Part shown: positions 12,737 through 24,589 of the stretch, in pieces
Position numbering within the stretch: position 1 is the stretch's first letter
How the letters are laid out: every line of letters begins with the position of its first letter
Source: Theobroma cacao
Lineage: Eukaryota > Streptophyta > Magnoliopsida > Malvales > Malvaceae
Direction: 5' to 3'
Length of the DNA: 64,000 nucleotides
Assembly (NCBI RefSeq): GCF_000208745.1
Contig: NC_030858.1
Span: forward strand, 17,467,694 to 17,531,693
Made by a program: the position numbers and the translations under genes
Notes under the pieces: model-generated
Databases searched by the model: none
Told to the model about the DNA's origin: nothing
Seen by the model: the letters and a program-made list of their open reading frames with translations, nothing else

Positions 12737-14172
12737 TGATAATTCTATTTTATATAATTATTTTAGTCTAATTCTTTATTAATATTAACTAAGTCCTTAA
12801 GTTTTAATTATAATTTAGTTATTTTTATAATTAGTTTATTTTTAGTGAGTTATTTTAATTCTATATTTCTTTACTTTAGTTTGGCTATTATTTATTAGTT
12901 TTTATGCTTTTATAGGGTTTAAGGGAAAAAGGCTTAATTTTGGAAAGTATGGTGTTTGAAGGATCTAGAATTCTGCTTGCATATGCTTCAGTCTTTTAAT
13001 CATAACTCGTGTTCCAGGTGTTCAGATGATGCGATTCTTATGCCATTAGAAAGATAAAAGACAGAGCTACAATTTCCATGCAGACTACTTTGACCAATTC
13101 TGCACTGAAGTGAGAGAAAAACTCATTGCAAGATGACTAGGTGTAATGCTATTGGAAAAAAAATTTTAAGGATGATATTTGATGTTTGGGCCCCATAACA
13201 CTCTTAAGCCCAAAAAGTTAAAATGAGTAGGTTAACTTAGGGAATTTTAGGTTAAGATTGTTAGTATAAATAGGATTTTTTTAGGAGAAATTAAGGGAGA
13301 CAACCTTTAGAGATTCAAGAAGCTTAAAGTTGAGGCAGAAACTCGAAAAGCGAGGCTGCAAATAATTGTTTTATTTTCTTCCTTGCCTTTTATTTTTCTT
13401 ATTGCTCTGAATGGTTGAAATTTATATAATGTTATTTGTCTATGCAATTATGAAAAGCTAATTTTATTTTTCTAGGATTGCAATGGAACTCACATGTAAT
13501 CTAAATTTTTTAATCTTTTTCTTACTTATTTTTAACTGGATTTGAATTGTTTATTCAAATTTGTTCTTAATGCTTTTAATTGATTGACCACCAATTAAAT
13601 TGATTTAGGAACCTAAACAAACTTGGAAAAGGGAGTTTAGTGTAGGCTAAAATTGGGATAGCATATAATCATGTTAATTAATTTGTGTATAGGATAGGGA
13701 TATACCTATATGCCATATGTAGCTAGAATTAGAGCCTGAACTTAATGAATCTATTTTAATTTCAATTCACATAGGCATATAGTGTTTTTGTTAAAATAGA
13801 TATTTTTATAAGACAAGTCGGGAGACCTTTATAAATAATTGAGGACTCTAGGTTAGTAATTTAACCCATTGAAATAAGTTAAGGAAGATAGTTAAGATTT
13901 AGATGAAGTGTGAGGGAAACTGTAATCCTAGGCTTGTCTGATTTGCTTTTTACTTAATTATCTTGTCACTTTAATTTTTAATTAGATTAGTTTTAGTTAA
14001 GTAATTTTTAGTTCAATTAGAATTCAGATTTTAATTATTTGAATAAAACTAAATTGTTCTAAGTTTAGTACTTAGTAAAATTTTAGATTAATTCTCTGCG
14101 GGATCGATACTCTATTTACCATTATACTATCTTTCGATGCATATACTTGCGTACGTAGAAATTTAACTGACA
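12737..14172 (+). mobile_element. Solo LTR, Athila-like family
   Basis: A 1.44 kb block starting TGATAATTC and ending AACTGACA, flanked by perfect ATTAT duplications (12732..12736 and 14173..14177). It has no internal coding region, primer site or second LTR, so it is a solo LTR left by recombination. It begins with the same kind of 9-bp-arm inverted repeat as the 7.4 kb Athila-like element but differs in sequence. It also has a related GGGATCGATACTCT block near its 3' end. Its first ~500 bp recur at 42392..42890. Confidence 0.85.
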
Positions 14173-14177
14173 ATTAT

Positions 14178-15039
14178 CTATAAAAAAATAGCTTGTTGAG
14201 GCCAACATTAACTATCTCATGCACAATCTATTGATAGATTCACACTATCTATTGATAGATGTAGGCCAACAAAATATATATAATAATTTTAAAAAACTAG
14301 GCATAATCTATAGTTAGATTTCACTATCTATCGATAGATGAGGAACCATGCCTAACACTAAGTCTGCATGACTAAATTTGTCGATAGATCCCACTATCTA
14401 TCGATAGATGAGGAAACGTGACAAAAAATAAAGCCTACACGAATAATCTATTGATTGATGATGCTATCTATCAATAGATTAATACCCGCGGCTAAACAAT
14501 TGCATGTGACTTATCGTTAGATGTTACAATTTATTGACAAATGTATTGTTTTAAGTGTGCCTGACACTTCATTTCTCTCATACCCGCGACTCTCGCCTCA
14601 CTCACCTTCTTAAATCTTCTTAACCCCTTGGTGAAATTCTTCAGTTCTAAGCCGATTATTGTGTTTTTTTTCTTGATTTTTGGCATCCGACACCATAAAT
14701 TCTCTCAAAAACACCCCAAAATTTCACACAACCTTGCGTTCGAATTCTTTAAAATGTTACGTCCCTTTTTCTCCAAGTTTTTGGGTTTCGTTGTGTTTGG
14801 ATGAAAGTGCTCCGATTAACTCCGTTCCCTCATCTCCCTTGACATTTCCTTCGAATCCCTTCTTACCAAACCACTCCAATCCCCCATATCTCACAAAATT
14901 TTAAAATGAATTAGAGACCCAAACACAAAAAAGTGACCGCTCATTGGGGTTTAAGCCACTTAACTGGTGCTTGGACATCCTCTACCTCAAACAAGAGTTC
15001 ATTCATAGGAAATTTCACTTATCCATAGCATACTCAAAA
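14178..15039 (+). other. Sirevirus-2 pol-env spacer, second piece
   Basis: Non-coding part of Sirevirus-2 leading to the env-like ORF. The palindrome cluster at 14226..14480 is listed separately. The short frame at 14680..14904 has no family resemblance and I do not treat it as a gene. Confidence 0.45.
14226..14480. repeat. Cluster of ATCTATCGATAGAT palindromes
   Basis: Perfect or near-perfect copies of a 14-base palindrome at 14226, 14247, 14326 and 14396, with degenerate copies in between and after. The central dinucleotide is either CG or TG. The same motif recurs at 12714 and in 29990..30160, which flank the large insertions and belong to the same element. Confidence 0.85.
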
Positions 15040-15811
15040 ATTCAGTGACCATTACGCCAAACACAAGGTAATGCCCAGGTGCATCATTGATTTTGATTGC
15101 TTAGAGTCCATTAATTTTCCTTACCTTGCCAGCTTTGAATACTTAGGATGGACACACTATCTAAAATTGAATAGGAAATACTATGAAAACTTAGTTCGAG
15201 TCTTTTACTTGAATGCCACCCAAAAATTCCTCAACTTGGAATATGGTGAAATAGTAAACCATGGCAATAGGTTTGTCACTCATGTCATGGGAAAATGTAT
15301 TCTTGTCACTCATGCTCTCTTATATTGAATCCTTTAAATTTATACTTGGCAAAATGATCTCTAGTATGTTTTTGATGATGGTAACATCCATTTTACTTAT
15401 ACGAGGTTATGATTTTTTTATTGAGTTTTACACTTTACCATTACCCACACCATCCGCCCTCACGGCTCAAACTATTCCACTATCACCCAAAATGACCTTT
15501 GGTTCCTTTTTGATATCAAATGCAATAGCCACATTGATCTGGCCAAATTTATCACGGATGACATGCTCCATACCATACAAAAGGGCATCAAAAACCTCTT
15601 TTATGGCATGTTGATCAGTGAAATTATTGACTACTTCACTGTTGACACCCACTATGATCCACCCAAAACCCATGCCTTATTCAATCCTATCAATGAGCAC
15701 AACATTAAAAAGATGGGTGTTAAGCTAAAAAACAACACTTGGGTAAGGAATGGGACAGTCAATATTTCGATATTTGATGATGAGGGTTATGAGGGAAATG
15801 TAGGGAATAAG
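15040..15811 (+). pseudogene. Sirevirus-2 env-like / plant-transposon-type ORF, first part
   Basis: One reading frame (from a frame that includes 15071) reads MPRCIIDFDCLESINFPYLA, GWTHYLKLNRKYYENLVRVF and, after several in-frame stops, NDLWFLFDIKCN, LAKFITDDMLHTI and FYGMLISEIIDYF. The wording is that of the family annotated in plants as putative plant transposon protein, which in Sireviruses lies between RNase H and the 3' LTR. The same spacing of DLW, a long helix and a YG-x-L/V-I motif occurs in the Sirevirus-1 ORF at 18075..19343. The frame is cut at 15811 by Sirevirus-1 (duplication ATAAG) and resumes in phase beyond 25651, then again at 29522. Function of the product is unknown. Confidence 0.7.
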
Positions 15812-16887
15812 TGTTGGTCCCGATAATATGTGCTAGAGGGAGGGTGAATAGCACAATTTGACTCTTAACAATATTGAAAACTAATTTCCAAAACTTAAGA
15901 AAATAAAAAATAAAGTATAAGATGCATAACAATTTAGAGTTGTTCGGTCCAAGACCTATATCCACTACCTTGATTTTCCAATCAAGGATTTTCCCACAAA
16001 TCTACTAAGAACTAGTGAAATTCATAAGCTTTCACCAAGCTTTATAATGGCTTTTACCAGGCTCAGCCAAAACCTTTTACACTAGTTTTTCACGGGCTCA
16101 ACTAAAACCCAAAGTGGTTTTCCAAGGCTTAACCACATCCTACAACAATCAAGCTATCCCAAGCTTGAACAACCCCTTAGAGTGACTTCCTCACTCTAAA
16201 AATATAAGAAAAATAGTAAAAGAAGGTACCTATGATCACTGGTTGATCTGAGTGGTACAAGATTGAATGCTAAATACAGATGCAAAGAGTAGGCATTTAA
16301 GTGCAAACAAGTGCAGTGAAGTTTTTTTGGTTTTTCAACTTTTTAAGGCTCAAATCTCTTTCAAGGCTTCTAAAAAACTAGTTTTTAATTGTTGGAAAAC
16401 CCTTTTATACTTGGAAAAGCAACTCTGATGGTAGTTTGGTAGTTTTATGTCTGTTGAAAACAGTTGAGCATGAGTTCTAGTCATTAATCTGTCTTGTAGT
16501 ACTGTGGTTCATATTGCAGACAGAGAGCTCTTAGTCGACTGACTTGGTTAACTAAGTTGGTTCTGTTTCAGGTTACAGATTCTGGCAGAGAGCAGTTAGT
16601 CGACTGACTTGGTCGACTATGTTGATTTTGTTTCTCAAACTCTTCAGCCCGCCATTCCTCCAATTTGAAACTTGGTCAACCAATATTCTTCTTTGTATCA
16701 CCAATAGGCTTCCTCCTTGTTAGATAGTTACATCTTGTTATTTTTATTCCTCTTTTGCTTTTGATATACTCTTTGAGGAGTTAAATGATTAATTTCATAT
16801 ATTAATTTTCCTGCACACTCAAGTAAAGATATTAGACACAAATGAATGGGAATGTTTTATTATCATCAAAAACTTATGGAGCCAACA
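15812..16887 (-). repeat. 3' LTR of Sirevirus-1
   Basis: Matches 24590..25651 with several percent divergence by eye. On the minus strand it begins TGTTGGCTCC and ends ACCAACA. A TATA box (TATAAAAG on the minus strand) lies at 16403..16409. Short AGTCGACT palindromes occur at 16533 and 16598 and a GTCGAC at 16612. Confidence 0.9.
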
Positions 16888-16888
16888 A

Positions 16889-17004
16889 TCTCTCCCTTTT
16901 GATGATGACAAAACATTCATTGATTGACAGCATAGTATCCTTTTAGTCTTTTTAGTTTTCTGTAGAAAATGAGGATTGCTCCCCCTAAGTATATGCTCCC
17001 TCTT
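16889..17004 (-). promoter_or_regulatory. Multiple polypurine tracts of Sirevirus-1
   Basis: On the minus strand AAAAGGGAGAGAT abuts the 3' LTR, and two more tracts, TTAAGAGGGAGC (16995..17004) and CTTAGGGGGAGC (16979..16988), lie upstream. Repeated AGGGGGAG-like tracts before the 3' LTR are a published Sirevirus signature. Confidence 0.75.
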
Positions 17005-18074
17005 AATGTGTGCATATTTTGCTTACTTTATTCTAGCATATTTTATTCTTGTCATATGGAGAGAATGACATTATACACTTAGACTATATATGTGTATATA
17101 TATGTGTAGAAATCTAGAATGATTTACAGCAATGAATGTTGACAGATGATAGCAGCATACAGTCATCAGATTTTATCTATTCCCTTCATAATTCAATTGA
17201 CATTCAATACACAACATCTATATCTATTTATAAACAGAAGTTATTCTCAATGCCACATTGAAAATCATTTATCAGCTTGTAAATCAATGTCATCATAGTC
17301 TCAGCAGATTTTGTTCATGACAGTACAAATACCAAGATAATAAAATATCAGCAGACTTCAATTTATAGCAGTTAAACAATATAGACATTTTAGCATTAAC
17401 TTTTCACACACAACTATATAAACAATAAAATTAAACTTAAGTGTTCAAGTGCCACCATGGCACAAATAGCAGTTAATAAAAAGTATTTTGAAATTGCCCT
17501 CGGACAATTTTGCTTCCTATCTCCTATTTTTGTAAGGTCCTACTCTTGATTCTGCTTTCTCTTCTTTCCTAGGTTTTTGGTTCCTCCACCCTAACATTTT
17601 TTTAAAATTTATTTTTTAGTTCTTGGACCCATTCTACTCCCTCTTTTTGTCAGCATCAAAGGAAGGGGCTTCTATTCATCTGATGTGTCAGAGGGTGAGG
17701 ATTCAGTGTCATAGAAAGGGTTTAAAGGAAAATGAGAGGGTTTTGAGTTTCTATCCTAGTAGTGTCTTTTTCAGCTTGTCCCTCGTTAACCATTTGGTGG
17801 AAGACATCCATAATGGAAACTTCCTCTGAATTTGGAGGAAAGGCCTGGTGTTTCTCTGTTTCTGAACAAACCACTTCAGTCCCTTGTTTTGATTCATTTT
17901 GCTTTGAAGTTCAGGAGAAGGTGTCTTAGCTGGCTAATCATCCCTTTGGTGAGAGTCTTCAGTCTGCAGAATAGGACTGACAGATTTGTAAATGGAACCT
18001 TCAGCTTGAATGCCATAACTTCCAACATGAGGAGCAGATTTTTTTGCTGACATAGCTGAACCTTTAGCACCTTG
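17005..18074 (-). other. Sirevirus-1 spacer between env-like ORF and polypurine tracts
   Basis: About 1.1 kb without a recognisable coding region. Short frames on the plus strand at 17623 and 17832 look like chance frames. Confidence 0.6.
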
Positions 18075-19343
18075 CTATGCTAGTGCAGTGCTAAATGTTG
18101 CAAAGTTGTCTGTAGCCACAGGTTCAGATGGAATGTTTTCCTTCTCCTTCAGCTTGTTTTCCATCTCAGTGATTCTCTCTTCAATTTTCTGTAGCTTTTC
18201 TCCTTGGTCAGTCAACTTTCCAACAATCCTCATGAGCAAGTTGAAAAAAACTTCATTTGAGAATCTAGAAGAGGCTCCTTCAGGTTGAGCAGGTAGGTTG
18301 TGTTCTTTTCTTGGACCAATCTTGGGGTTCTTAATGAACCTTTCGTGATCGAGTATATACCCCATTTTAACCAAACTCCCATAATAAATAGCTTGATCTC
18401 TGGTTTTTACCAAGTCCATATCATACCTCTTTGCCCATATTCCTTTCTTTTGTACAAAGGATGTAATGACATTCCCATACGGTAGATTAACTTTGTCAAG
18501 TCTGCGGGCACTTCTCATTTTTTCAATCATATATCTTCCCAGATTTAGAGATACCCCGTTGAAGGCATGTTCCATCAGCCAAAGGTCCTGGAGGCTGATG
18601 TAGCTAAGACTTCCACTTCTACCATGAATATTTGCTACTATAAAATAGTGTAAAATTCTAATATGAAAGGTAAAAATCAGACCCGAATTGCTTTTTGAGG
18701 AGTATTTTTCCTTTCTCCCAATGATGAACTCCCACAATGAGGATGGATCATATTTTTCGGGGAGCTCATACTCACCTTCTTCACATTCTATTTTCAGCAG
18801 TTTCCTAAATCTTCAGCAGTCACAACAAATTCTTTTCCATTCAAATAAACATTCAAACCATTTTCTACATAATCATCAGAATCTATTAATTCCTTTCCTT
18901 TCAAAGCAATGCCAGAATAAAACTCTTTAACCAAACTTGGACTATAAGACCTATTCTTAAAGGTGCTATAACCTTTTAGTTTTAGTTCATCAAAGTACTC
19001 AGATAAACTAGTCTGGATTTCTACATTTTCCTTAAAACTCTTCCAATGAATAAATTTGCTATAGGAGATTGGTACATTCTCGATATTTTTGAACCTATAT
19101 TCATGCAACTTATTCTTGAACTTTGAAGAAGAAAAACTAGTACCTTTGTGGAGTGAGGGTTCTGTATCTTTTTTTTTCTCAATTTTCTGCTTCTTTTCTC
19201 TTAGTTTCTCAGATATTTCTCTCACTGAAGCAGGCATGATTTTCTATTTCTTCTTCAGACTTTCTGTTCCTGTTCTTTCCTCCGTTGGTCTTTTTCTCTT
19301 TCTTTTTTTCTGATATCTCTTTACTTTGTGATGTTCTAGACAT
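18075..19343 (-). pseudogene. Sirevirus-1 env-like ORF
   Basis: A reading frame of roughly 400 codons after RNase H, broken by at least one frameshift near 18800 and probably another near 19240. A likely original start is the ATG at 19343 (MSRTSQSKEISEKK), with a lysine-rich N-terminus. The middle has SYSPSLVKEFYSGI and GKEFVVTAEDLG. The C-terminal part has SLQDLWLMEHAFNGVSLNLG, NLPYGNVITSFVQKKGIW and a final coiled-coil-like stretch (LTDQGEKLQKIEERITEMEN). I see no convincing membrane segment or signal peptide, so 'env-like' is only positional. The middle resembles the plant-transposon-type domain also seen at 15040..15811. Its biochemical role is unknown. Confidence 0.75.
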
Positions 19344-19663
19344 TTTGATTCTAAAAATTTCTGAGGGTTTGATTCGGTTTCAAAAGCAAACAAGAAGATT
19401 TGGGTTTTGTTTTTAGAGCAACGAGTTTCAGAGGAGAGAAGAGGAGAGGTTGTCAGCAATTATTTCTTAGAAAAACTACTTACCTTCCCTTAAGTGCTGC
19501 CCTACTTTCATTCTTTATAATTTCAAAATTCCCTCTAAAATTTTGGTTATTTACCTTTGGTAGTATTTTTTCTTTCTCTTTGCACTTGGTAAACCAAATT
19601 TTTTACCTTATTTTACTCCTCCTTCTCTAAACTGACTAAGTCTTATTATTTAATGCTATCAGA

Positions 19664-19700
19664 TCACTCTTAGTTGACTAAGATTTCCTTAGTCGACTGA
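19664..19700. repeat. Two palindromes in the Sirevirus-1 pol-env spacer
   Basis: TTAGTTGACTAA (19670..19681) and TTAGTCGACTGA (19689..19700) lie between the RNase H end and the env-like ORF. They are the same motif as the LTR palindromes of this element. Confidence 0.8.
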
Positions 19701-19737
19701 ATGCACTCTGTTTTCTATGTGAGAGCCAAAGGTTTTC

Positions 19738-21240
19738 CTATAATTCCTTCATACTAATCATCCCTAAATTTCTTCTAATCTTATAGAATCTATCTTCATT
19801 CAGAGGTTTGGTAAAAATGTCTGCTAATTGATGTAAAGTGTTCACAAATTCTATCTTAATATCATTTTTCACTACATGGTCTCCAATAAAATGGTGTCTT
19901 ATTTCAATGTGCTTTGTCCTAAAGTGCTGCACAGGGTTTTTTTCATATATTGATTGTACTTGTGTTATCACAGTATATTGGTACGTTGTGCATAGATGTT
20001 CCATAGTCTTTAAATTGTTGCTTGATCCAAAGAATTTGTGCACAGAAGCTACCTAGTGATACATACTCTGCTTTGGCTGTTGACAAAGCTATTGAGTTTT
20101 GCTTCTTACTAGACTACGACACAAGCATGCTTCCTAAAAATTGGCATGTTCCACTAGTGTTTTTCCTATCAGTTCTACTGCCAGCAAAGTTAGCATTTGA
20201 ATATCCAACTAAGCTAAGAGTTGAGTCTCTAGAGTACCATATTCCTAGTCCTTGAGTGTCTATGAGGTATCTAAAAATTCTCTTAATAGCTGTTAGGTGT
20301 GTTTCTTTAGGCTGTGATTGAAATCTAGCACACAAGCACACACTAAACTGAATATCTAGTCTACTTGCTGTTAAGTAGAAAAGAGAGCCGATCATACCTC
20401 TATAGAGCTTTTGATCTACATCTTTACCTTTTTCATCTAAGTCGAGTTTGGTGGATGGACTCATTGGTGTGGAAATTGATTTCAGCTTCAGCATATCAAA
20501 TTTCTTGAGCATATCATAAGTGTATCTTTCTTGGTTGATGAAGATTCCTTCCTCACTTTGTTTAATTTGAAGACCAAGGAAGTACTTCAACTCTCCCATC
20601 ATGCTCATTTCAAATTCACCCTGCATTTCCTTTGCAAAGTTCTTGCATAAAGCTTCATTAGTTGCACCAAACACAATATCATCCACATATATTTGCACAA
20701 CAATTAAATCATTTAGATATCTTTTTATGAACAATGTAGTATCGATGTTGCCTTTATCATACCCTTTTTTCAACTAGAAATTTTGAAAGCCTCTCATTCC
20801 AAGCTCTAGAAGCTTGTTTCAATCCATACAAGGCTTTATGAAGTTTGAAAACATGATCAGATTTTTTAAAGTCTTCAAAACTAGGTGGTTGTTCTACATA
20901 TACTTCCTCTTGAATTAATCCATTTAAGAATGCACTTTTTACATCCATTTGGAACAGTTTAAAATTCATAAAACATGCAAAAGCTAGCAACAACCTTATG
21001 GCTTCAATCCTAGCAACGGGGGTAAAGTTTTCATCATAATCTATTTTTTCCTCTTGGTTGTATCCTTTTGTAACCAGCCTAGCTTTATTTCTAACTACAT
21101 TTCCTTGCTTATCTACCTTATTTCTAAATACCCATTTTGTATTAACAATAGGGTGATTTGAAAGTCTAGGTACCAATGACCATACACGACTCCTTGTGAA
21201 TTGATCAAGTTCTTCTTGCATGGCCATTATCCAACTTTCC
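19738..21240 (-). pseudogene. Sirevirus-1 reverse transcriptase and RNase H
   Basis: RT begins with the fingers wording MAMQEELDQFTRSRVWSLVP, NTKWVFRNK and ARLVTKGYNQEE, then FQMDVKSAFLNGLIQEEVYV and ALYGLKQASRAWNE. A frameshift near 20760 leads into the palm with the catalytic IYVDDIVFGATN intact (YVDD codons at 20678..20689). RNase H follows (YLTASRLDIQFSVCLCARFQ, GYSNANFAGSRTDRKNTSGT), is interrupted by a stop near 20114, and ends at 19738 with VNTLHQLADIFTKPLNEDRF. The catalytic motif survives, but the breaks rule out a full polyprotein from this copy. Lineage wording is close to the remnant at 2023..4905. Confidence 0.88.
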
Positions 21241-21362
21241 TCTTTTTCAGCTTTTTCAAAGTTTTTAGGTTCAATTTGAGATACAAAAGCTAAAAATTCA
21301 CAAGTTTCTCTAGTTGCTTTCCTAGTTTTAACTCCTTGTGAAATGTCACCTATTATTTGGTC

Positions 21363-22850
21363 TTATGGGTGATCTCTTACAAATCTCCAACTCCTTGGTA
21401 GATCATCATGCTGATTTTTTGCTTTTTGCAGATTTTCTAGAGGTGGAGTTTCTTTTTCTCTTCTAAGTGAGCTTTCTTTATTATTTTTATTGTTCTCTAA
21501 GATCATTTCCTCCATTTGTTTTTCTAGGATTTCTACATCATCATGAACTTCTTTTTGTAAAGCATTTGACTCATCAAAAACTACATGGATTGATTCTTCA
21601 ACGGTTAAGGTCCTTTTGTTAAAAACCCTATAGGCCTTTGAGTTTAATGCATATCCTAAAAATATTGCTTCATCACTCTTTGCATCAAACTTTCCTAGGG
21701 GCTGTTTTTCATTGTTCAATACAAAGCACTTACAGGCAAAAATCCTAAGGTGAGAAATATTTGGCTTCCTACCTTTATACAGTTCATATGGAGTCTTTAA
21801 AATCAAGGGTCTTATTGAGACTCTATTAAGAATCTAAGTTGTTGTATTGACTACCTTAGCCCAAAGATATTTAGGTAGGTTGTTCTCACATAGCATGGTC
21901 CTAGCCATTTCTTTTAATGTTTGGTTTTTCCTCTCTACAACTCCATGTTGCTAGGGTGTTCTAGGTGCAGAAAAATTGTGATCCAACCCCTTTTCATTGT
22001 AAAATTTTTCAAACTCATCATTTTCAAATTCTCCTCCATGATCACTTCTTATGCAAACTATGGCTAATCCTTTTTCATTTTTTACTTTCTTACAATGACT
22101 TAAGAATGCTTTTAGAGCATCATTCTTATGAGCAAGAAAATACACCCAAGTATATCTAGAATAGTCATCAACTATTACAAAGCCATAAGATTTTCCTTCT
22201 AAGCTAGTTGTGCTTATTGGACCAAATAGATCAATGTGTAACAATTCAAGAGGTCTGGATGTTGACACTATCTTCTTAGTCTTAAAAGATGTTCTAACTT
22301 GTGTTCCTAGTTGGCAAGCATCACATATTCTATCATTTTCAAATTGTAAATCCGGCAACCCAACCATTAAATTTTTTCTAATCAATTTTGACATAGTATG
22401 CAAACTTACATGTCCTAATCTTCTATACCATAACCAGCTATCATTTTCAGCATTTGTAACAAGACATACTTCACTATTTACTTCAAGATCTTTAAGAAAG
22501 TTTACATACATATTCTTCAATCTATTTCCTATAAATGAGATTTTATTTGTACTCATATGAATCACTTCACACTTAGTTGAATCAAAACATACTTTAAATC
22601 TTTTATCACATAATTGACTAATACTTAGTAAATTATACTTTAATCCTTTAACCAACAATACATAACTAATTTGAGTTTGGGAATTTTTACCAACCGTACC
22701 TATACCATGGATTTTGCCTTTTGAATCATCTCCAAAGGATACGGTTCCTCCCTTTCTCTTATCCAACTGAGCAAACAACATTTCATGTTCTGTCATGTGC
22801 TGTGAACAGCCACTGTCCAAGTACCAAGGCTGTTTCTTCTTGAGTTGAGC
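21363..22850 (-). pseudogene. Sirevirus-1 protease end and integrase
   Basis: Begins with the protease active site WYLDSGCSQHMT, then GIGTVGKN and LLSISQLCDK, the pre-integrase zinc region (LWYRRLGHVSLHTMSKL, CDACQLG), and the integrase core with Asp in LLHIDLFGPI and Asp in IRSDHGGEF. A TAG codon at 21951..21953 replaces the usual first Gln of the QQ(N/H)G motif, so the third catalytic residue (Glu of VVERKN) is beyond the stop. Downstream, the C-terminal integrase region (TPYELYKGRKPNISHLRIFA, FLGYALNSKAYRVFN) is open from 21806 to 21363. The Sirevirus-2 copy has TAG at the same codon (2776..2778). Confidence 0.88.
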
Positions 22851-22898
22851 TCTTGAACATGTCTCCTTTAAGTCCAGCTCAACCTACAAAATATAATT

Positions 22899-24531
22899 TC
22901 AGTTTTTCTTTATAAGTACCCATACTTTGATGAGTCCTTGAGTGTTAGTTGCAACAAAGGATCCCTTAGGAACCCAGATTTTCTTAACTTTCTGCACTTT
23001 TCTTTTCTTAAAATAATCATATGATAAATGACCATGTTTACCACAATTATAACATCTAGGTAATGCTTTAGCTGAATTTTTATTGTGGTATACATCTCTT
23101 TTTGAGGATTCATTTTTCAAACATTTAAAAGCTATGTTTTCATCAAGAATTATATGCAAAGCTTCAGACTTATTTTCCAACTCTTGTTTTAAAACCTCAA
23201 AGTCTATTTTTGAGTGTTCTAACTCAACTTGCAAAATATTTCTTTACTCAAAAACAGAAGTAAATTCTTGTTTGACTTGTTTCAAATCATTTTTAAGTAA
23301 TGTAGCCTTTTTCTTTAATGATTTGTATTTTGAAAAAAGTTTTTCAAATTCATTATAAAGGCACTCATACTCATCTTGTAAATCATCATAAGAATTAATG
23401 CAGGGGGATGAGGATACCCCTGTTTCATTCTCTTGTGCCATTAAACAAATGTTTGCTCTTTCCTCAGATTTTTCATCATCAGTTTCAAAGCTTGAAGTGT
23501 CACTGTTCGACCATGCAGCAGCCACCATTGCTTTCTTGGATTTCTTATTTTTCTTGGGAGTTTCATCTTTCAGCAATGGGCATTCAGACTTGAAGTGACC
23601 AGGTTTCTTGCACTCGTAGTAGATGAGCTCCTCATTTTTGTTATAGTCAATTTTGTTTCTGTTTTTCCATGAGGCACCTTGGTCTTTCCTGAAACCTCTT
23701 CTAGCTAGTTTTCGGTTTCTTCTGCTCATTAGCTTTTGAATTTTCTTGCAACCAAAACTAATTCTTCATCATCATCACAGGAAAGATCTTCCAACTATTC
23801 TTCAAGGATGCTGGCTTTAAGTGCAATACTCTTTTTCTTTTCCTTTGTTTCCCTTCGGTCTTTTTCTTCTTCTTCCTTAAGCTCCAGCTCATGAGTAAGA
23901 AGAGAACCACAAATCTCATCAAGTGTGATGATGTTAAGATCTTTAGCCTTTCTAATGGCAGTCTTTTAGGCTTCTAGTTTTTTTATAGACTCCTAAGTAG
24001 TCTTTTTACTAATTCATGTTCAAGAATAGGCTTGCCTAGCTGACTCAATTTATTTGTGATGTTTGTAAATCTATCAAACATGCTGGTGATGTCTTCACCA
24101 GGTTTCATTATGAACATTTCATAATTATGTGTTAAGAGGGCAATTTTGGACTCCTTGACTTGAGAAGTCCCTTCATGGATTATTCTAAGTTTCTCCCACA
24201 CTTGTTTAGCTGTTGTACAGGTTGAGACTTTGTTAAACTTAGTGGGGGTTAATGCACAATGCAATGTGTTGATGGCTTTAAAGTTTATTTGAACTTTCTT
24301 AGTTTCAGCCTCTGTCTATTCAAACCTTGGCTTGGGCATCAACTCATTTGTCACAACATTCACGGTTGAGGGCATAAAGAGTCCATCAGTTATGACATCC
24401 CATATTTCATAGTCTATAGCTCTAATGTAAATTGACATTCTAATGCTTCAATAAGGGTAATTAGAGCCATCAAATAGAGGTGGTTTGTTTGTTGATTGTC
24501 CCTTAGCCACTACTAATTTTTTGAGAGCCAT
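22899..24531 (-). pseudogene. Sirevirus-1 gag
   Basis: Likely start is the ATG at 24531 (MALKKLVVAKG, KPPLFDGSNYPY), soon followed by an in-frame TGA where a Trp codon is usual. The capsid part (TAKQVWEKLRIIHEGTSQVK, YEMFIMKPGEDITSMFDRFT) is open at 24264..23983. Two zinc knuckles can be read: YYECKKPGHFKSECP near 23620, with the first Cys changed to Tyr, and CYNCGKHGHLSYDY near 23040, with the last Cys lost. Between them is a long acidic/coiled-coil region, and VKKIWVPKG follows. Two knuckles and the coiled-coil spacer fit Sirevirus gag. Frameshifts and stops separate the pieces. Confidence 0.85.
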
Positions 24532-24574
24532 TTGGATCCTCCCAAAGAATGTTAAGCCTTAATAATAGGGAACT

Positions 24575-24587
24575 AGCTCTGATACCA
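24575..24587 (-). promoter_or_regulatory. Primer-binding site of Sirevirus-1
   Basis: On the minus strand TGGTATCAGAGCT lies two bases after the 5' LTR end. It is complementary to the 3' end of plant initiator methionine tRNA, the usual copia primer. Confidence 0.9.
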
Positions 24588-24589
24588 CT

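Noticed and set aside
14680..14904. 74-codon ORF before the env-like ORF
   Set aside because: Proline/serine-rich, no family resemblance, different frame from the env-like ORF.
18075..18737. Host gene of 220 codons
   Set aside because: It lies between RNase H and the 3' LTR of Sirevirus-1 and continues, after a frameshift, the ORF at 18794..19237; it belongs to the element.
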